A DNA stretch of 32,181 bases from an uncultured Myxococcales bacterium (GCA_937868485.1 CALMML010000006.1:1-32181); one strand, 5' to 3'. Positions 9,001 through 16,089 are shown, counted from the stretch's first letter. Notes: generated by a model from the sequence alone, not told the origin. A program made the numbers and translations.

Positions 9001-9938
9001 GTCGTCAAGATCCGGTGACGAGCGCGGCGCTGTTCCCGCTGTTCTATTACAGCCGCGACGACAAGGCGAAGACGGAGACGAGCTTTGTGCTGCCGCTGTG
9101 GCTGCGAACCAGCTCTCCGGCGCGCAGCTTGACGATGGTGACGCCGCTGTTTTGGCATGAGCGAACGCTGATGCGGCGGATCTCGGTGCTGTTCCCGCTG
9201 CTGCTGGATGTTCAGCATCTGCACTCGGATCGGCTGACGGCGGCGGGTCCGGTGATTCCGCTGTTTGTGCGCTACGCCGACTACGCAAACAAGACGACGA
9301 GCTGGGTGTTTCCGCCGATTTTGACCTACGTCAAGCGTCGCGCCGACGGCTATCACAACGCGGTGGTGTTCCCGCTTTTGTGGCACTTCGGAGGCAAAGA
9401 TCGCTCGACGACGGTGCTGTTCCCGCTGTTCTACCATGTGCGTCGTCCGGCGACGCTGTTTACGGCGCTGCTGCCTTTCTATGCCTACTCTCGGGACGAG
9501 CACAACACGCGCTCGCTGTTCATTCCGCCGCTGCTCACCTGGGCGCGCGACTATGAAGACGGCAGCCGTGATCGCGTGGTGTTCCCGCTGATCTGGCACT
9601 TCAAGCGTCCGAAGCAGACGACGACGGTGTTCTTCCCAATCGGCGCGCACTGGAGCAACGCCAAAGGTCACTACACGCTGGTGCTCAACAGCTACTACTA
9701 CAAGGGCATCGGCGAGCGAGCGGGCGCATATCGCTTCGAGTTCTGGCCGCTGTTCCACGTCGGACGTCCGCGCGCGGGCGATTTGGAGTGGAGCATCCTG
9801 TCGGGCTTTGTGGGCTACTCGCGAGACGGCATTCGGCGCACACTGCGCTTGCTGTGGGGCGTGTTCATTCCGCTAGAGCCCGTCGGTGCGCGGGCCTCGT
9901 GGTACGGCGCAAGCTGGCGCATGGCTTCCGACCGCTAG
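6066..9938 (+). CDS. Giant exported protein made of ~59 ~18-residue LFPLFYH repeats
   Basis: 1290 residues. A hydrophobic signal segment (about 14-34, ending SASA) is followed by a Pro/Ala-rich stretch, an acidic run (120-130) and a four-Cys motif (Cys144, 150, 156 and 161, of the form CxxxxxCxxxxxCxxxxC). From about residue 181 to 1233 the chain consists of tandem units. In nearly all of them a central Pro is flanked by hydrophobic and aromatic residues (consensus about TTVLFPLFYHSR), then a polar turn rich in Lys, Arg, Asp, Thr and Pro. About 59 units were counted by eye at 16-24 residue spacing, most often 17. This pattern suggests a long run of short beta strands: a surface solenoid, an extended sheet, or a large outer-membrane barrel. 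I do not recognise the family. The GTG start at 6066 has GGAG 8 nt upstream and overlaps the previous gene. A TTG at 6102 is an alternative start. Confidence 0.9.
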   Translation: MEDDAVKISRRWLPRFALALSLLLGMGTGSASAAPRPSGVVLLPRSAVPLAKGSLAPLPAFAGQSAASSPGATTSGGPATTAPAFAPLPLFAQAQQVKTTVEPSDEPQRFATPAPGQVIEDDEEESEEEKQKKRELASKPKPECDSDGQCPDKTICVKQTCQSIQRPLSAILYFHRLGPIGYRMVLPFYYHFWHPTKKTRVLFPLFADHQNFKEQSRDVWVFPTYQYHRDPELRAHRIWPLFFHHSYGTNGEKGRAVGLLPLLWVTKKTDQTTVVLPPLLFFYHRNIEEQRSDTGFLPLLLFVRKQPDLTQAFFLALGFYRKTPERTVGGFLPLVFHSKTAEKRHTLVLPLFYDGENYQSGTRTSTLLPLYLYHRGADKSRLIVTPLGGSYKDPESESTTTVVLTPPSFHREDPLRRFTTVLPPLAMWYRNKTTGASWGYAGPFFYTRDEEGGSEGMAPLYLHFFSRRSQSDTRVVVPLLAALHTSPQRKFGFLGPIYGWSSPTGSGGGLLPLISVARGQHPHVALLPPLFIYSADKQNGSFHVSIGPVFARVKTRGEDAGYTAGLFPLLWFHRQGGSSMQALFPLFFHSRRPYQETLQLGPFYYHRKCPEYLGDKRAEVTAGLAPLLFWKRSPDSSYTVLFPLIWQVRNPNKSALVIGPLFHTTQKTPEGQVSTTGLVPLFYMSRSPKSTFAIAPLFAYKSTPETRTFWLGPYVEHASGLGTREQTVTRALLPLFFTYCGPKRRASVLFPLFMDVRDEDTRFREVALLYYGVKTPKTTAHVVLPLFFHVRGEERSTTVLLPFFYSKNHKTESTQAGLLPLFAFGKSRDTTWATTPLGFFYKDEKATRAAALLFYADLRKDRDDFGVFPLWFYTRRDTAHALYVLPFFYHSHDAARSRSLTVLGPLFFGRKGQGTYGGFLPLFYGANDGDGSYRFMALPLVYFSHRAGNAPENWLVTPLFGVNKNPVGYRFWIGPLYVRRQDPVTSAALFPLFYYSRDDKAKTETSFVLPLWLRTSSPARSLTMVTPLFWHERTLMRRISVLFPLLLDVQHLHSDRLTAAGPVIPLFVRYADYANKTTSWVFPPILTYVKRRADGYHNAVVFPLLWHFGGKDRSTTVLFPLFYHVRRPATLFTALLPFYAYSRDEHNTRSLFIPPLLTWARDYEDGSRDRVVFPLIWHFKRPKQTTTVFFPIGAHWSNAKGHYTLVLNSYYYKGIGERAGAYRFEFWPLFHVGRPRAGDLEWSILSGFVGYSRDGIRRTLRLLWGVFIPLEPVGARASWYGASWRMASDR
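6606..9767 (+). repeat. Coding tandem-repeat tract, ~59 units of ~18 codons
   Basis: This is the DNA behind residues 181-1234 of the giant protein. Units recur every 48-63 nt (one of 72 nt) and share recurring short words such as ccgctgttc (Pro-Leu-Phe). The units have diverged well beyond near-identical copies, so the array looks old and selected rather than a recent slippage expansion. Units lacking the central Pro lie near residues 316, 768, 852 and 1207. Confidence 0.8.
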
Positions 9939-9970
9939 AACCTTTCCTTCCTTTCCCTTTCCAATCAGCG

Positions 9971-10735
9971 ATGGCAACGCGGGCTCGGCTGTTTGTTCCC
10001 CAAGAAAAGCTAGGTCCGCTCGTGGTTCTCGACGGGGCCGAGCATCACTATTTGGTGCATGTGCTGCGGCTACGGCCCGGTGCGCAGGTGACGCTGCTCG
10101 ACGGACAAGGAAGTCAAGCGGACGCGCTCGTCACGGAAGTCGCAGAGCACGTCATCACGCTGTCGGCTTCGCCCGTCGTACGCGCATCGTGTGATCCGGT
10201 GCAGCTGTGGCTCCTGTGCGGGCTGCTCAAAGGCGACAAGCAGGACTTTGTGATCCAAAAAGCGACCGAGCTGGGCGTGCATCACATCGTGCCGGTGAAG
10301 TGTCAGTACAGCGTGGTGCAAGTGTCCGACGACAAAGCGGATGCCAAGCGTCGGCGCTGGCTGGAGATCGCTCGTCACGCAGCGCAGCAGTGTCGTCGTC
10401 CCGATGTGCCAACTGTGTCGGTTCCGCTGTCGTTGGCCGATGCGCTGTCGCAAGCGGAAGGACAGAAGCTCCTGCTGTTTGAGGGCTCGGCGCCACCGCT
10501 TGGGCAGGTTCTGGATTCGCGCACCAACGCCGACAGTCCCCGCGCGGTCAGTATGCTGATTGGTCCTGAAGGCGGCTTACACAAAGACGAAGTTGCGCTG
10601 GCTACGGAGCAGGGTTTTTCCGTCGTGAGCCTGGGTCCGCGCATCCTGCGTGCCGAAACGGCGGTTGTCGCGACGCTGGCGGTCGTGTCTCATCATCTGC
10701 ATCTACAAGGAGCTTCCCTTGATCCGTCCAAGTGA
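9971..10735 (+). CDS. rsmE: 16S rRNA (uracil-1498-N3)-methyltransferase RsmE
   Basis: 254 residues, the usual length for RsmE, a SPOUT-class enzyme that uses S-adenosylmethionine to methylate N3 of U1498 in 16S rRNA. Visible hallmarks are RLFVP near the N-terminus, EHHYLVHVLRLRPGAQVTLLDG of the PUA-like domain, LLKGDKQDFVIQKATELGV, and the knot-region signatures LIGPEGGLHKDEV and SLGPRILRAETAVVATLAVV. The reading frame stays open upstream to 9788, but homology begins at the ATG at 9971, 32 nt after the giant repeat gene. The leader there is a pyrimidine-rich tract (about 9943-9962) with no Shine-Dalgarno sequence. The 3' end overlaps nagZ by 17 nt. Confidence 0.93.
   Translation: MATRARLFVPQEKLGPLVVLDGAEHHYLVHVLRLRPGAQVTLLDGQGSQADALVTEVAEHVITLSASPVVRASCDPVQLWLLCGLLKGDKQDFVIQKATELGVHHIVPVKCQYSVVQVSDDKADAKRRRWLEIARHAAQQCRRPDVPTVSVPLSLADALSQAEGQKLLLFEGSAPPLGQVLDSRTNADSPRAVSMLIGPEGGLHKDEVALATEQGFSVVSLGPRILRAETAVVATLAVVSHHLHLQGASLDPSK
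10707..10712 (+). promoter_or_regulatory. Ribosome binding site fixing the TTG start of nagZ
   Basis: AAGGAG lies inside the end of rsmE, 6 nt before TTG at 10719. No ATG or GTG near it fits the NagZ N-terminus, so this site decides the start. Confidence 0.65.
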
Positions 10736-11795
10736 GCTGTTCATTGTCGGCTTTCATGGTCCCAAGCTGCCGGAGCCGCTCTCGCAGCGGTTTGTGCGCG
10801 GAGACTTCGCCGGGCTGATCTTCTTTCGGCGCAACTTTACGGCTCCTGATGAGGCGCTCGCGATTGGCGAAGACGTGGCGCAGGTGATACGCGGCTATCG
10901 CGCAGACCTTTTGCCGCCGGTGCTAGCGATCGATCACGAAGGCGGACGGGTGCAGCGGCTGCGTGGTCAGGTCACGGTGTGGCCGCCGATGATGAACCTG
11001 GCCGACAAGCCGCCGGAGCTGGCGGAATCAGTCGGTCGCGCGATGGGCCTAGAGCTGTCTGCGCTCGGCTTCAACGTGAGCTTTGCGCCTGTGCTCGATG
11101 TTCACACCAATCCCGACAATCCCATCATTGGCGATCGCGCGTTTGGGACCAATCCCAGCGCAGCGGCGGATCGCGCGCTGCACTACCTGCGCGGCCTGGA
11201 GTCGGTTGCCGGTCTGCGCGGCTGCGGCAAGCACTATCCCGGTCATGGCGATACCGAGACGGACTCTCACCTGACGCTGCCGGTGGTGCGACGCGACATG
11301 CAGACGCTCGAAGCGGTCGAGCTGGTTCCGTTTCAGCGTGCCATCGAAGCAGGGATCGGCATGCTGATGACCGCGCATGTGGTCTATCCAGCGGTGGACG
11401 CGCGCCCGGCGACCTTGTCGAAGGTGTGGCTCCACGACATCTTGCGCCGCCGGTTTGGCTACCAAGGCCTGGTGGTGTCCGATGATCTGGACATGAAGGC
11501 GGTGACGGCGGAGCAGCTTGGGCTCGCGGATGACAGCGGCGTGGTGGTGGAAAGCCTCCTTGCGGGCTGTGACGCCTTTTTGTTCTGTCAGGAACCGGAG
11601 CGACTGGCGCGTGCAGAAGAAGCGCTCACGTACGCGGCAGAGCGCAGCTCGCAGGTGCGGGATCGCTTGGCGGAAAGTGCGGCGCGACTGGCGACGTTCC
11701 GGCGCACGCTTTCCTATGGACAGCCGAGCCGCGAGCGACTACAGCAGTTCCCGTTTTCAGAACACTTGCGTCTGCGTGAGCAAGTCTTACGGTGA
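10719..11795 (+). CDS. nagZ: Beta-N-acetylhexosaminidase NagZ (GH3)
   Basis: 358 residues from the TTG start. Glycoside hydrolase family 3 single-domain enzyme that removes terminal beta-1,4-GlcNAc from muropeptides during cell-wall recycling. Seen: GLIFFRRNF (32-40), LAIDHEGGRVQRL (69-81), FAPVLDVHTNPDNPIIGDRAFG (122-143, read in parts), the substrate and catalytic-loop signature KHYPGHGDTETDSH (171-184) with the His177/Asp179 general-acid dyad, MTAHVVYPA (217-225) and VSDDLDMKAV (253-262) with nucleophile Asp255. The start overlaps rsmE by 17 nt, so translation is probably coupled. The protein has no signal peptide and is cytosolic, as expected for NagZ. The C-terminal 60 residues are helical and unremarkable. 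Confidence 0.95.
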   Translation: MIRPSELFIVGFHGPKLPEPLSQRFVRGDFAGLIFFRRNFTAPDEALAIGEDVAQVIRGYRADLLPPVLAIDHEGGRVQRLRGQVTVWPPMMNLADKPPELAESVGRAMGLELSALGFNVSFAPVLDVHTNPDNPIIGDRAFGTNPSAAADRALHYLRGLESVAGLRGCGKHYPGHGDTETDSHLTLPVVRRDMQTLEAVELVPFQRAIEAGIGMLMTAHVVYPAVDARPATLSKVWLHDILRRRFGYQGLVVSDDLDMKAVTAEQLGLADDSGVVVESLLAGCDAFLFCQEPERLARAEEALTYAAERSSQVRDRLAESAARLATFRRTLSYGQPSRERLQQFPFSEHLRLREQVLR

Positions 11796-11861
11796 CGCCG
11801 GCTGCTGGGACTTCGGGACACACAAAACCCTGAGCCGCTGCGCAGACTTGGCGTCTGTCTC

Positions 11862-11891
11862 TTGACGAAGAGGGATTCTAGTGGCTCGAAT
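11862..11891 (+). promoter_or_regulatory. Possible promoter for the carotenoid oxygenase gene
   Basis: TTGACG (11862-11867) and TCGAAT (11886-11891) are separated by 18 nt and match the sigma70 hexamers at 5/6 and 4/6 positions. They lie in the 126-nt gap before the ATG at 11922. The assignment is weak. Confidence 0.3.
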
Positions 11892-11921
11892 CGTAGCAAG
11901 CCTTAGCCGACGGACAATCGC

Positions 11922-13421
11922 ATGAACACAGAGCACGCGATCGTAAAGAGCTACGTCGCTGCCCATCAACCCGTTACGCAAGAGCTGCAGGCGGTTCTCT
12001 CGGTGAGTGAGGGACAAGTTCCTGCGGATCTACGCGGTGTCCTGTTTCGCAATGGGCCAGGACGGTTTGCCAGCAACGGACAGACGTACGGACACCTCAT
12101 CGATGGCGATGGCATGGTGGTCCGATTCGCAATTGGCTCGACCGGACCCGACGGACAGCCGTGCATTCGCTACCGCAACAGCTATGTCCGCACCACTGAG
12201 TTTGTGTACGAGCAGCGCGCAGGAAGACTCCTGTATCGCAACTTTGGCACCAATCGATCGGGCGGCTTCTTTGGGAACTTCTTCCGAACGCACCTAAAAA
12301 ACGTCGCCAACACCAGCGTCATCTATCACCACGGTCGTCTGTTTGCGCTGTGGGAAGGGGGACTTCCGCACCTGCTGGATCCGGTGACGCTCGACACGCT
12401 GGAACGCTATGACTTCTTCGGTGCGCTCAAGAATCGGGGCCCTTTGCTCGAGCGTGTGATGATGCCGGAGCTTCCGTTTTCCGCGCATCCCAAGGTCGAT
12501 CCGCAGACCGGCGATCTGTATAACTTCGGACTGTATCTGGGACCGAATCCGAAGATCCTCCTATACACGATTCGATCCGGTGTTGCGCTGACGGTGACGC
12601 GAGAAATTCCGCTGGCCGCTCCGCAGCTTGCACATGACTTTTTGCTGACCCCAAACTGGCAGATTCTGTTTCTGTTTCCGGTCTCTGTGCGGATGCTTCC
12701 TACGCTGATGGGAAAGCCTCCGCTTGGTGCGGTTCAGGAAATCGAAGGCGGAGTGACGCGCATCCTGCTGATTCCGCGTGATGGCGGTCCGGTGCGAGAG
12801 TTTCAAGCGTCGCCGTGCTTTGTGCTGCACTTTGTGAATGCGTACGAAGACGAAAACGGCTGCGTGGTCGTCGATGGCTGTCGGCAAGAGCGCTTTCCTG
12901 ACGCACCACGACCGGGAGAGCTGCTCGCCGGACACATCTCGGACATTCCGCACGTTCAGCTTACGCGCTATCGCATCGATCCGAAGGCAGAAGATGGCAG
13001 CGAAGTGACCGAGTCTTCCCTCGGTGGATACTCATCCGAGCTGCCGCGTGTGCATCCGAGTCGTGAAGGCTTTCCCTATCGCTATGCGTACACGGTTTCG
13101 GCGACTCCGTTTGCGCCGCACGGACTGTTTTCCGCGATTGCACGCATTGATGTCGACACCCAGCAGACGCTGCTGCGTGACTTTGCGCCAGGCATTCCGG
13201 GTGAGCCCGTGATGGTTCCGCGTCCCGGTAGCAGCGACGAGACTGATGGCTGGATCCTGACCGTGGTCTATCACGGCAGTGCGCATCGCTCTGCGCTCTA
13301 CATCTTGGATGCGCGCGATCTGTCTACGGTCTGCGTGGCCGAGCTTCCGCATCACATTCCGCCTGGATTTCACGGCAACTGGGTGTCTTCGCCCGACTGT
13401 CCGCCCGGCTGGAGTTCCTAA
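11922..13421 (+). CDS. Carotenoid oxygenase (RPE65/CCD family)
   Basis: 499 residues, normal for the family, which uses a four-His non-haem Fe(II) site to cleave carotenoids, apocarotenoids or stilbenoid double bonds with O2. N-terminal GVLFRNGPGRF (39-49) and HLIDGDGMVVRF (58-69) are classic. The four iron ligands are placed by eye at His189 (SAHPKVDP), His238 (AHDFLLT), His303 (VLHFVNAYEDE) and His484 (PPGFHGNW). All are present, so an active dioxygenase is expected. It is cytosolic or peripherally membrane-bound, since no signal peptide is seen. No carotenoid-biosynthesis gene is nearby, so the substrate cannot be read from context. The gene has no strong Shine-Dalgarno sequence and converges with the C39 peptidase gene across a gap full of palindromic elements. 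Confidence 0.92.
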   Translation: MNTEHAIVKSYVAAHQPVTQELQAVLSVSEGQVPADLRGVLFRNGPGRFASNGQTYGHLIDGDGMVVRFAIGSTGPDGQPCIRYRNSYVRTTEFVYEQRAGRLLYRNFGTNRSGGFFGNFFRTHLKNVANTSVIYHHGRLFALWEGGLPHLLDPVTLDTLERYDFFGALKNRGPLLERVMMPELPFSAHPKVDPQTGDLYNFGLYLGPNPKILLYTIRSGVALTVTREIPLAAPQLAHDFLLTPNWQILFLFPVSVRMLPTLMGKPPLGAVQEIEGGVTRILLIPRDGGPVREFQASPCFVLHFVNAYEDENGCVVVDGCRQERFPDAPRPGELLAGHISDIPHVQLTRYRIDPKAEDGSEVTESSLGGYSSELPRVHPSREGFPYRYAYTVSATPFAPHGLFSAIARIDVDTQQTLLRDFAPGIPGEPVMVPRPGSSDETDGWILTVVYHGSAHRSALYILDARDLSTVCVAELPHHIPPGFHGNWVSSPDCPPGWSS

Positions 13422-13443
13422 GTCCGTCGCTGTGTTTCGCTCC

Positions 13444-13470
13444 ATATGAAGCAGATGAAATGCCTCATAT
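13444..13470 (+). repeat. 27-nt palindromic element, copy 1
   Basis: Arms ATATGAAGCA and TGCCTCATAT enclose a 7-nt loop GATGAAA, with one arm mismatch. Pairing extends outward to about 13439-13475 with GCTCC against AGAGC and one more mismatch. It lies 22 nt after the carotenoid oxygenase stop. Confidence 0.75.
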
Positions 13471-13505
13471 AGAGCGAGCATACGAGCTGCGCTGAGCGTG
13501 TCTCC

Positions 13506-13532
13506 ATATGAAGCAGATAAAATGCCTCATAT
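13506..13532 (+). repeat. 27-nt palindromic element, copy 2
   Basis: Same arms as copy 1 with loop GATAAAA, 26/27 identical to it. The stem extends outward (CTCC against GGAG) to about 13502-13536. No T-run follows, so it is not a standard terminator. Confidence 0.75.
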
Positions 13533-13576
13533 GGAGCGGTCTAGGCTGATCCTTTGTGCGGGTCTATCTTCCAGCA

Positions 13577-13603
13577 ATAAGAGGCATTTGATAGGACTCT
13601 TAT
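13577..13603 (-). repeat. 27-nt palindromic element, copy 3, reversed
   Basis: On the minus strand it matches copy 1 at about 20 of 27 positions, keeps the ATCAAATGCCTC core and ends in perfect 7-bp arms (ATAAGAG, CTCTTAT). It contains the stop codon of the C39 peptidase gene (13600-13602). Confidence 0.6.
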
Positions 13604-14997
13604 CGCAGGGATGCCGGATGATCGGTGCTGGGAACTGCGGACCACGACGAGGGATAGATCACGTACGCGGTGCGATGTGAGTGTGACCACGCCGCTTCAA
13701 GCGCTGCGCGCGGATAGACAAGCTGCACCGATTCATTGTCCTTCGCTGCGGGGTCGTTTACGATCACGTCGCCGTTTTTGTCAAAGCCACGCACGACGAT
13801 CAGGTGTCCGTTGGTCTTGCTGATCGGCGCGCCGGGAAGCTCTCCCGCTTTGAACGCGATGCTGATGATGAGCGGAATCCCTGCTTTGATCCACGATGCC
13901 GCATGCGCAAAGGAATAGAAGCGCGTGATGTAGCCGGTGAGTCCGAGCGTGCTGGCATACGCGGTGTTAAACGGCCAGTTTCCGGTTCCTTTGTACACCC
14001 AGTCATAACAAGCGATCGCAGCGTCGGGAACGGACTGATTCCATTTCGGTTCCTTTTGGACCTGCGCAAAGTATTCCATCACCATGCTGGTGGACGTAGG
14101 ACTGCACCAGACTTCGCCACCGCCTCCGTACTGCTGGTATTCCGGTTTTTTGTACTCGGCCAGCTCTTGCGAGCGCTGCGGAACGGTCAGGTTGGTTCCG
14201 TACACGCTGGGATCGGGGGTCATGGCGGGATAGGTCGGAAGCTCTCTGGATGCAACCGCTGCAATCAGACTGACCGTCGGAGAGTTCGTTCCACTTGCAC
14301 TAAACAGCGTGGCCGCAAGCTGATAGGAAGTCGCGGTCTTTTGGTTGCGTAGCTCCAGCGTATCGACGTTCACATAACCGGTGTCATCGGCTGCAACCTT
14401 GACGCTGTGGCGCTTGATTGTGGCGGGATCACTGCCCCAGATCGGGAGTCTGTACCACTTGCTCCAGCCGCTTTCGAGCTTGACGCGGACCCGAAGCTGA
14501 AGCCATGTTCCCGTCGGTGTGATTGCATTCCAAGATGCTATCAAGTGATCGATCGGTGCGCGCAATCGAACTTCCGGTGACAGCATCGTTCCGTAATAAA
14601 ACGATCCGCCATTGTAATAACTTACGCCGGTTGGGAGTCCGCTCGGCATCGGATCGGACCCGAAACACAGTCCACTTGTGGCATCAAAGCGCGCGGCTCC
14701 ACCGTCGATGTCATCGCTTGCGCAGGGGAGCGTTCCGTTCTTTTGTGGGGACAGCTCGATCTGGGCGCGATCGCTTCCTGCGGAGGTGGAAACAGAGACT
14801 CCGCTGGTGGTCCATGCAGAGAAGTCGACCGCCGTTTTTTGAACCCAGGTGTGGTTGTAGGAAGCGGTCAAATCGATCGGCGGCAGCGTCGGAAGATCGA
14901 CTCCGTTTGTGGGCGGCAGCGTGACCTGCGGTTCGGGATGCGTACACGCAGACAGACACAGCAGGACAGACACCAAAGAGACTCGACGGCAGGTCAT
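13600..14997 (-). CDS. C39-like cysteine peptidase lipoprotein
   Basis: 465 residues from the ATG at 14997, chosen because AAGGA lies 5 nt upstream and a lipoprotein signal follows directly (LLCLSAC, lipidated Cys18). The frame is open further upstream but without a signal. Residues about 50-250 form a beta-rich N-terminal region (DFSAWTTSG, LIASWNAITPTGTWLQLRVRV, KWYRLPIWGSD). The C-terminal half is a papain-like C39_2 domain with GGGGEVWCSPTSTSMVMEY (catalytic Cys298), GNWPFNTAYAS, NGHLIVVRGFD (His398) and DVIVNDPAA (Asn414/Asp415). From memory, actinobacterial 'peptidase C39 family' secreted proteins share this whole layout. It is not linked to an ABC transporter, so bacteriocin processing is unlikely. 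An envelope peptidase or amide hydrolase is the better guess. Confidence 0.85.
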   Translation of the reverse strand: MTCRRVSLVSVLLCLSACTHPEPQVTLPPTNGVDLPTLPPIDLTASYNHTWVQKTAVDFSAWTTSGVSVSTSAGSDRAQIELSPQKNGTLPCASDDIDGGAARFDATSGLCFGSDPMPSGLPTGVSYYNGGSFYYGTMLSPEVRLRAPIDHLIASWNAITPTGTWLQLRVRVKLESGWSKWYRLPIWGSDPATIKRHSVKVAADDTGYVNVDTLELRNQKTATSYQLAATLFSASGTNSPTVSLIAAVASRELPTYPAMTPDPSVYGTNLTVPQRSQELAEYKKPEYQQYGGGGEVWCSPTSTSMVMEYFAQVQKEPKWNQSVPDAAIACYDWVYKGTGNWPFNTAYASTLGLTGYITRFYSFAHAASWIKAGIPLIISIAFKAGELPGAPISKTNGHLIVVRGFDKNGDVIVNDPAAKDNESVQLVYPRAALEAAWSHSHRTAYVIYPSSWSAVPSTDHPASLR

Positions 14998-15110
14998 GGT
15001 AGTCCTTTTTTGGCAAAGGGAAGGAGCCGCAAGCGGCGGTTTGTGCGGCATCATATCGGGCGACGGCCAGACGTAAAGCGACATGCGCGCGGCCATCACG
15101 CGGGAGGAGG

Positions 15111-15986
15111 ATGGTGGAAGCGGAAACAAGCTCGGCAGACGCAGCAGACGAGACCGTGAGCGCCTGGGATCAGCCTGAAAACGCGGTGGCCTATGCTCGG
15201 TTTTGTGCGGAATCGGACTATTACCGCAGCGTCAGCGAGGCGCTGGTGAAGGCCGCGCAGCTTTCGTTGGGGGAGCGCGTCTGTGACCTGGGCTGCGGAA
15301 CGGGACAGACGCTGTCTGCGATTGCGGGTGCGCTGGGACGCGGTGCGTGCGTGGTGGCAGTCGATCCGGCGCGCGCGATGCTTTCCTATGCGCAGAACTC
15401 ACAGCGCTTGCCCGGTGTCTCGTTTGTGCTGGGAACCAGTCGTCGTCTTCCTTCGCTGCGAGGAGCGTCGGGCTTTGATGCGGTGCTGTGCTCGTCGGCG
15501 GCGTGGCTGCATCCGAGTCGGGATGAGCTGCTTTCGGACGTGTTTCAGTCGCTGTCTGGGCGTGGACGCTTGGCGCTGTCGATCCCAAGCGAGTTCGTCG
15601 GTGAGTCGAGTCACCTGATCGAGCCAACGGCGCAGCGCTTTGTGACCTTGCTTTCGTCGCTGCGAACTGAGCTGGGAATCGGGCAGGCGGCTGTCACTCC
15701 GTCCGTCGAGCCTTCGCTGCGCGTGCGCGATGCGTTTTCGCTTCACGCGTGGCTGGATGCGCTGTCGAACGCGGGCTTTTCGCGCGTCGAGGTATCGGTT
15801 CATCCGTTTGAGATGCCCGTCCGTGACTGGGCCGCGCATCTGGCGATTCCGGCGGTGCTATCGGGTCTGCTGCCGCACGCTTCCGACGATCAGCGACGGC
15901 AGTTTGTGAATCAGCTCTCGCAGCGCTGTGACCAAGACGCGCGAGCGGCCCGACCATGGCACCTGCTCGTCGCGTGGCGAGTGTAA
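15111..15986 (+). CDS. Class I SAM-dependent methyltransferase
   Basis: 291 residues with a Rossmann-type methyltransferase core. Motif I is VCDLGCGTGQT (57-67), the post-I acidic residue is Asp85 in VVAVDPARAM, and a motif IV-like segment FDAVLCSSAAWLHPS follows. The C-terminal half (about 180-291) is less typical and likely covers the substrate. It resembles UbiE/type-11 small-molecule methyltransferases, and no target is identifiable. The start is uncertain: GGAGGAGG (15103-15110) abuts the ATG at 15111, and GTG at 15114 would have slightly better spacing. It lies 103 nt upstream of the large lipid synthase on the same strand, so modification of a lipid product is possible but unproven. 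Confidence 0.88.
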   Translation: MVEAETSSADAADETVSAWDQPENAVAYARFCAESDYYRSVSEALVKAAQLSLGERVCDLGCGTGQTLSAIAGALGRGACVVAVDPARAMLSYAQNSQRLPGVSFVLGTSRRLPSLRGASGFDAVLCSSAAWLHPSRDELLSDVFQSLSGRGRLALSIPSEFVGESSHLIEPTAQRFVTLLSSLRTELGIGQAAVTPSVEPSLRVRDAFSLHAWLDALSNAGFSRVEVSVHPFEMPVRDWAAHLAIPAVLSGLLPHASDDQRRQFVNQLSQRCDQDARAARPWHLLVAWRV

Positions 15987-16089
15987 GCGCAGCTTCCCGT
16001 CGGAAAGCTCAGCAATCGTGCGACAACGTGGGCGGACATCGGGCTGCTTGCTTCCCGTTTCGTGGGGAACGTAGTAGGTTCGTCCGACC

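Noticed and set aside
7962-9758. Long minus-strand open frame (598 codons) opposite the repeat protein
   Set aside because: It is the antisense image of the repetitive gene, rich in Arg/Gln/His with no motif; its length comes from skewed codon use on the real strand.
13439-13603. CRISPR-like array from repeated 27-nt units with unique gaps
   Set aside because: Only three copies, one reversed, gaps of 35 and 44 nt, strong divergence, no cas genes, and a fourth copy 17 kb away in a gene.
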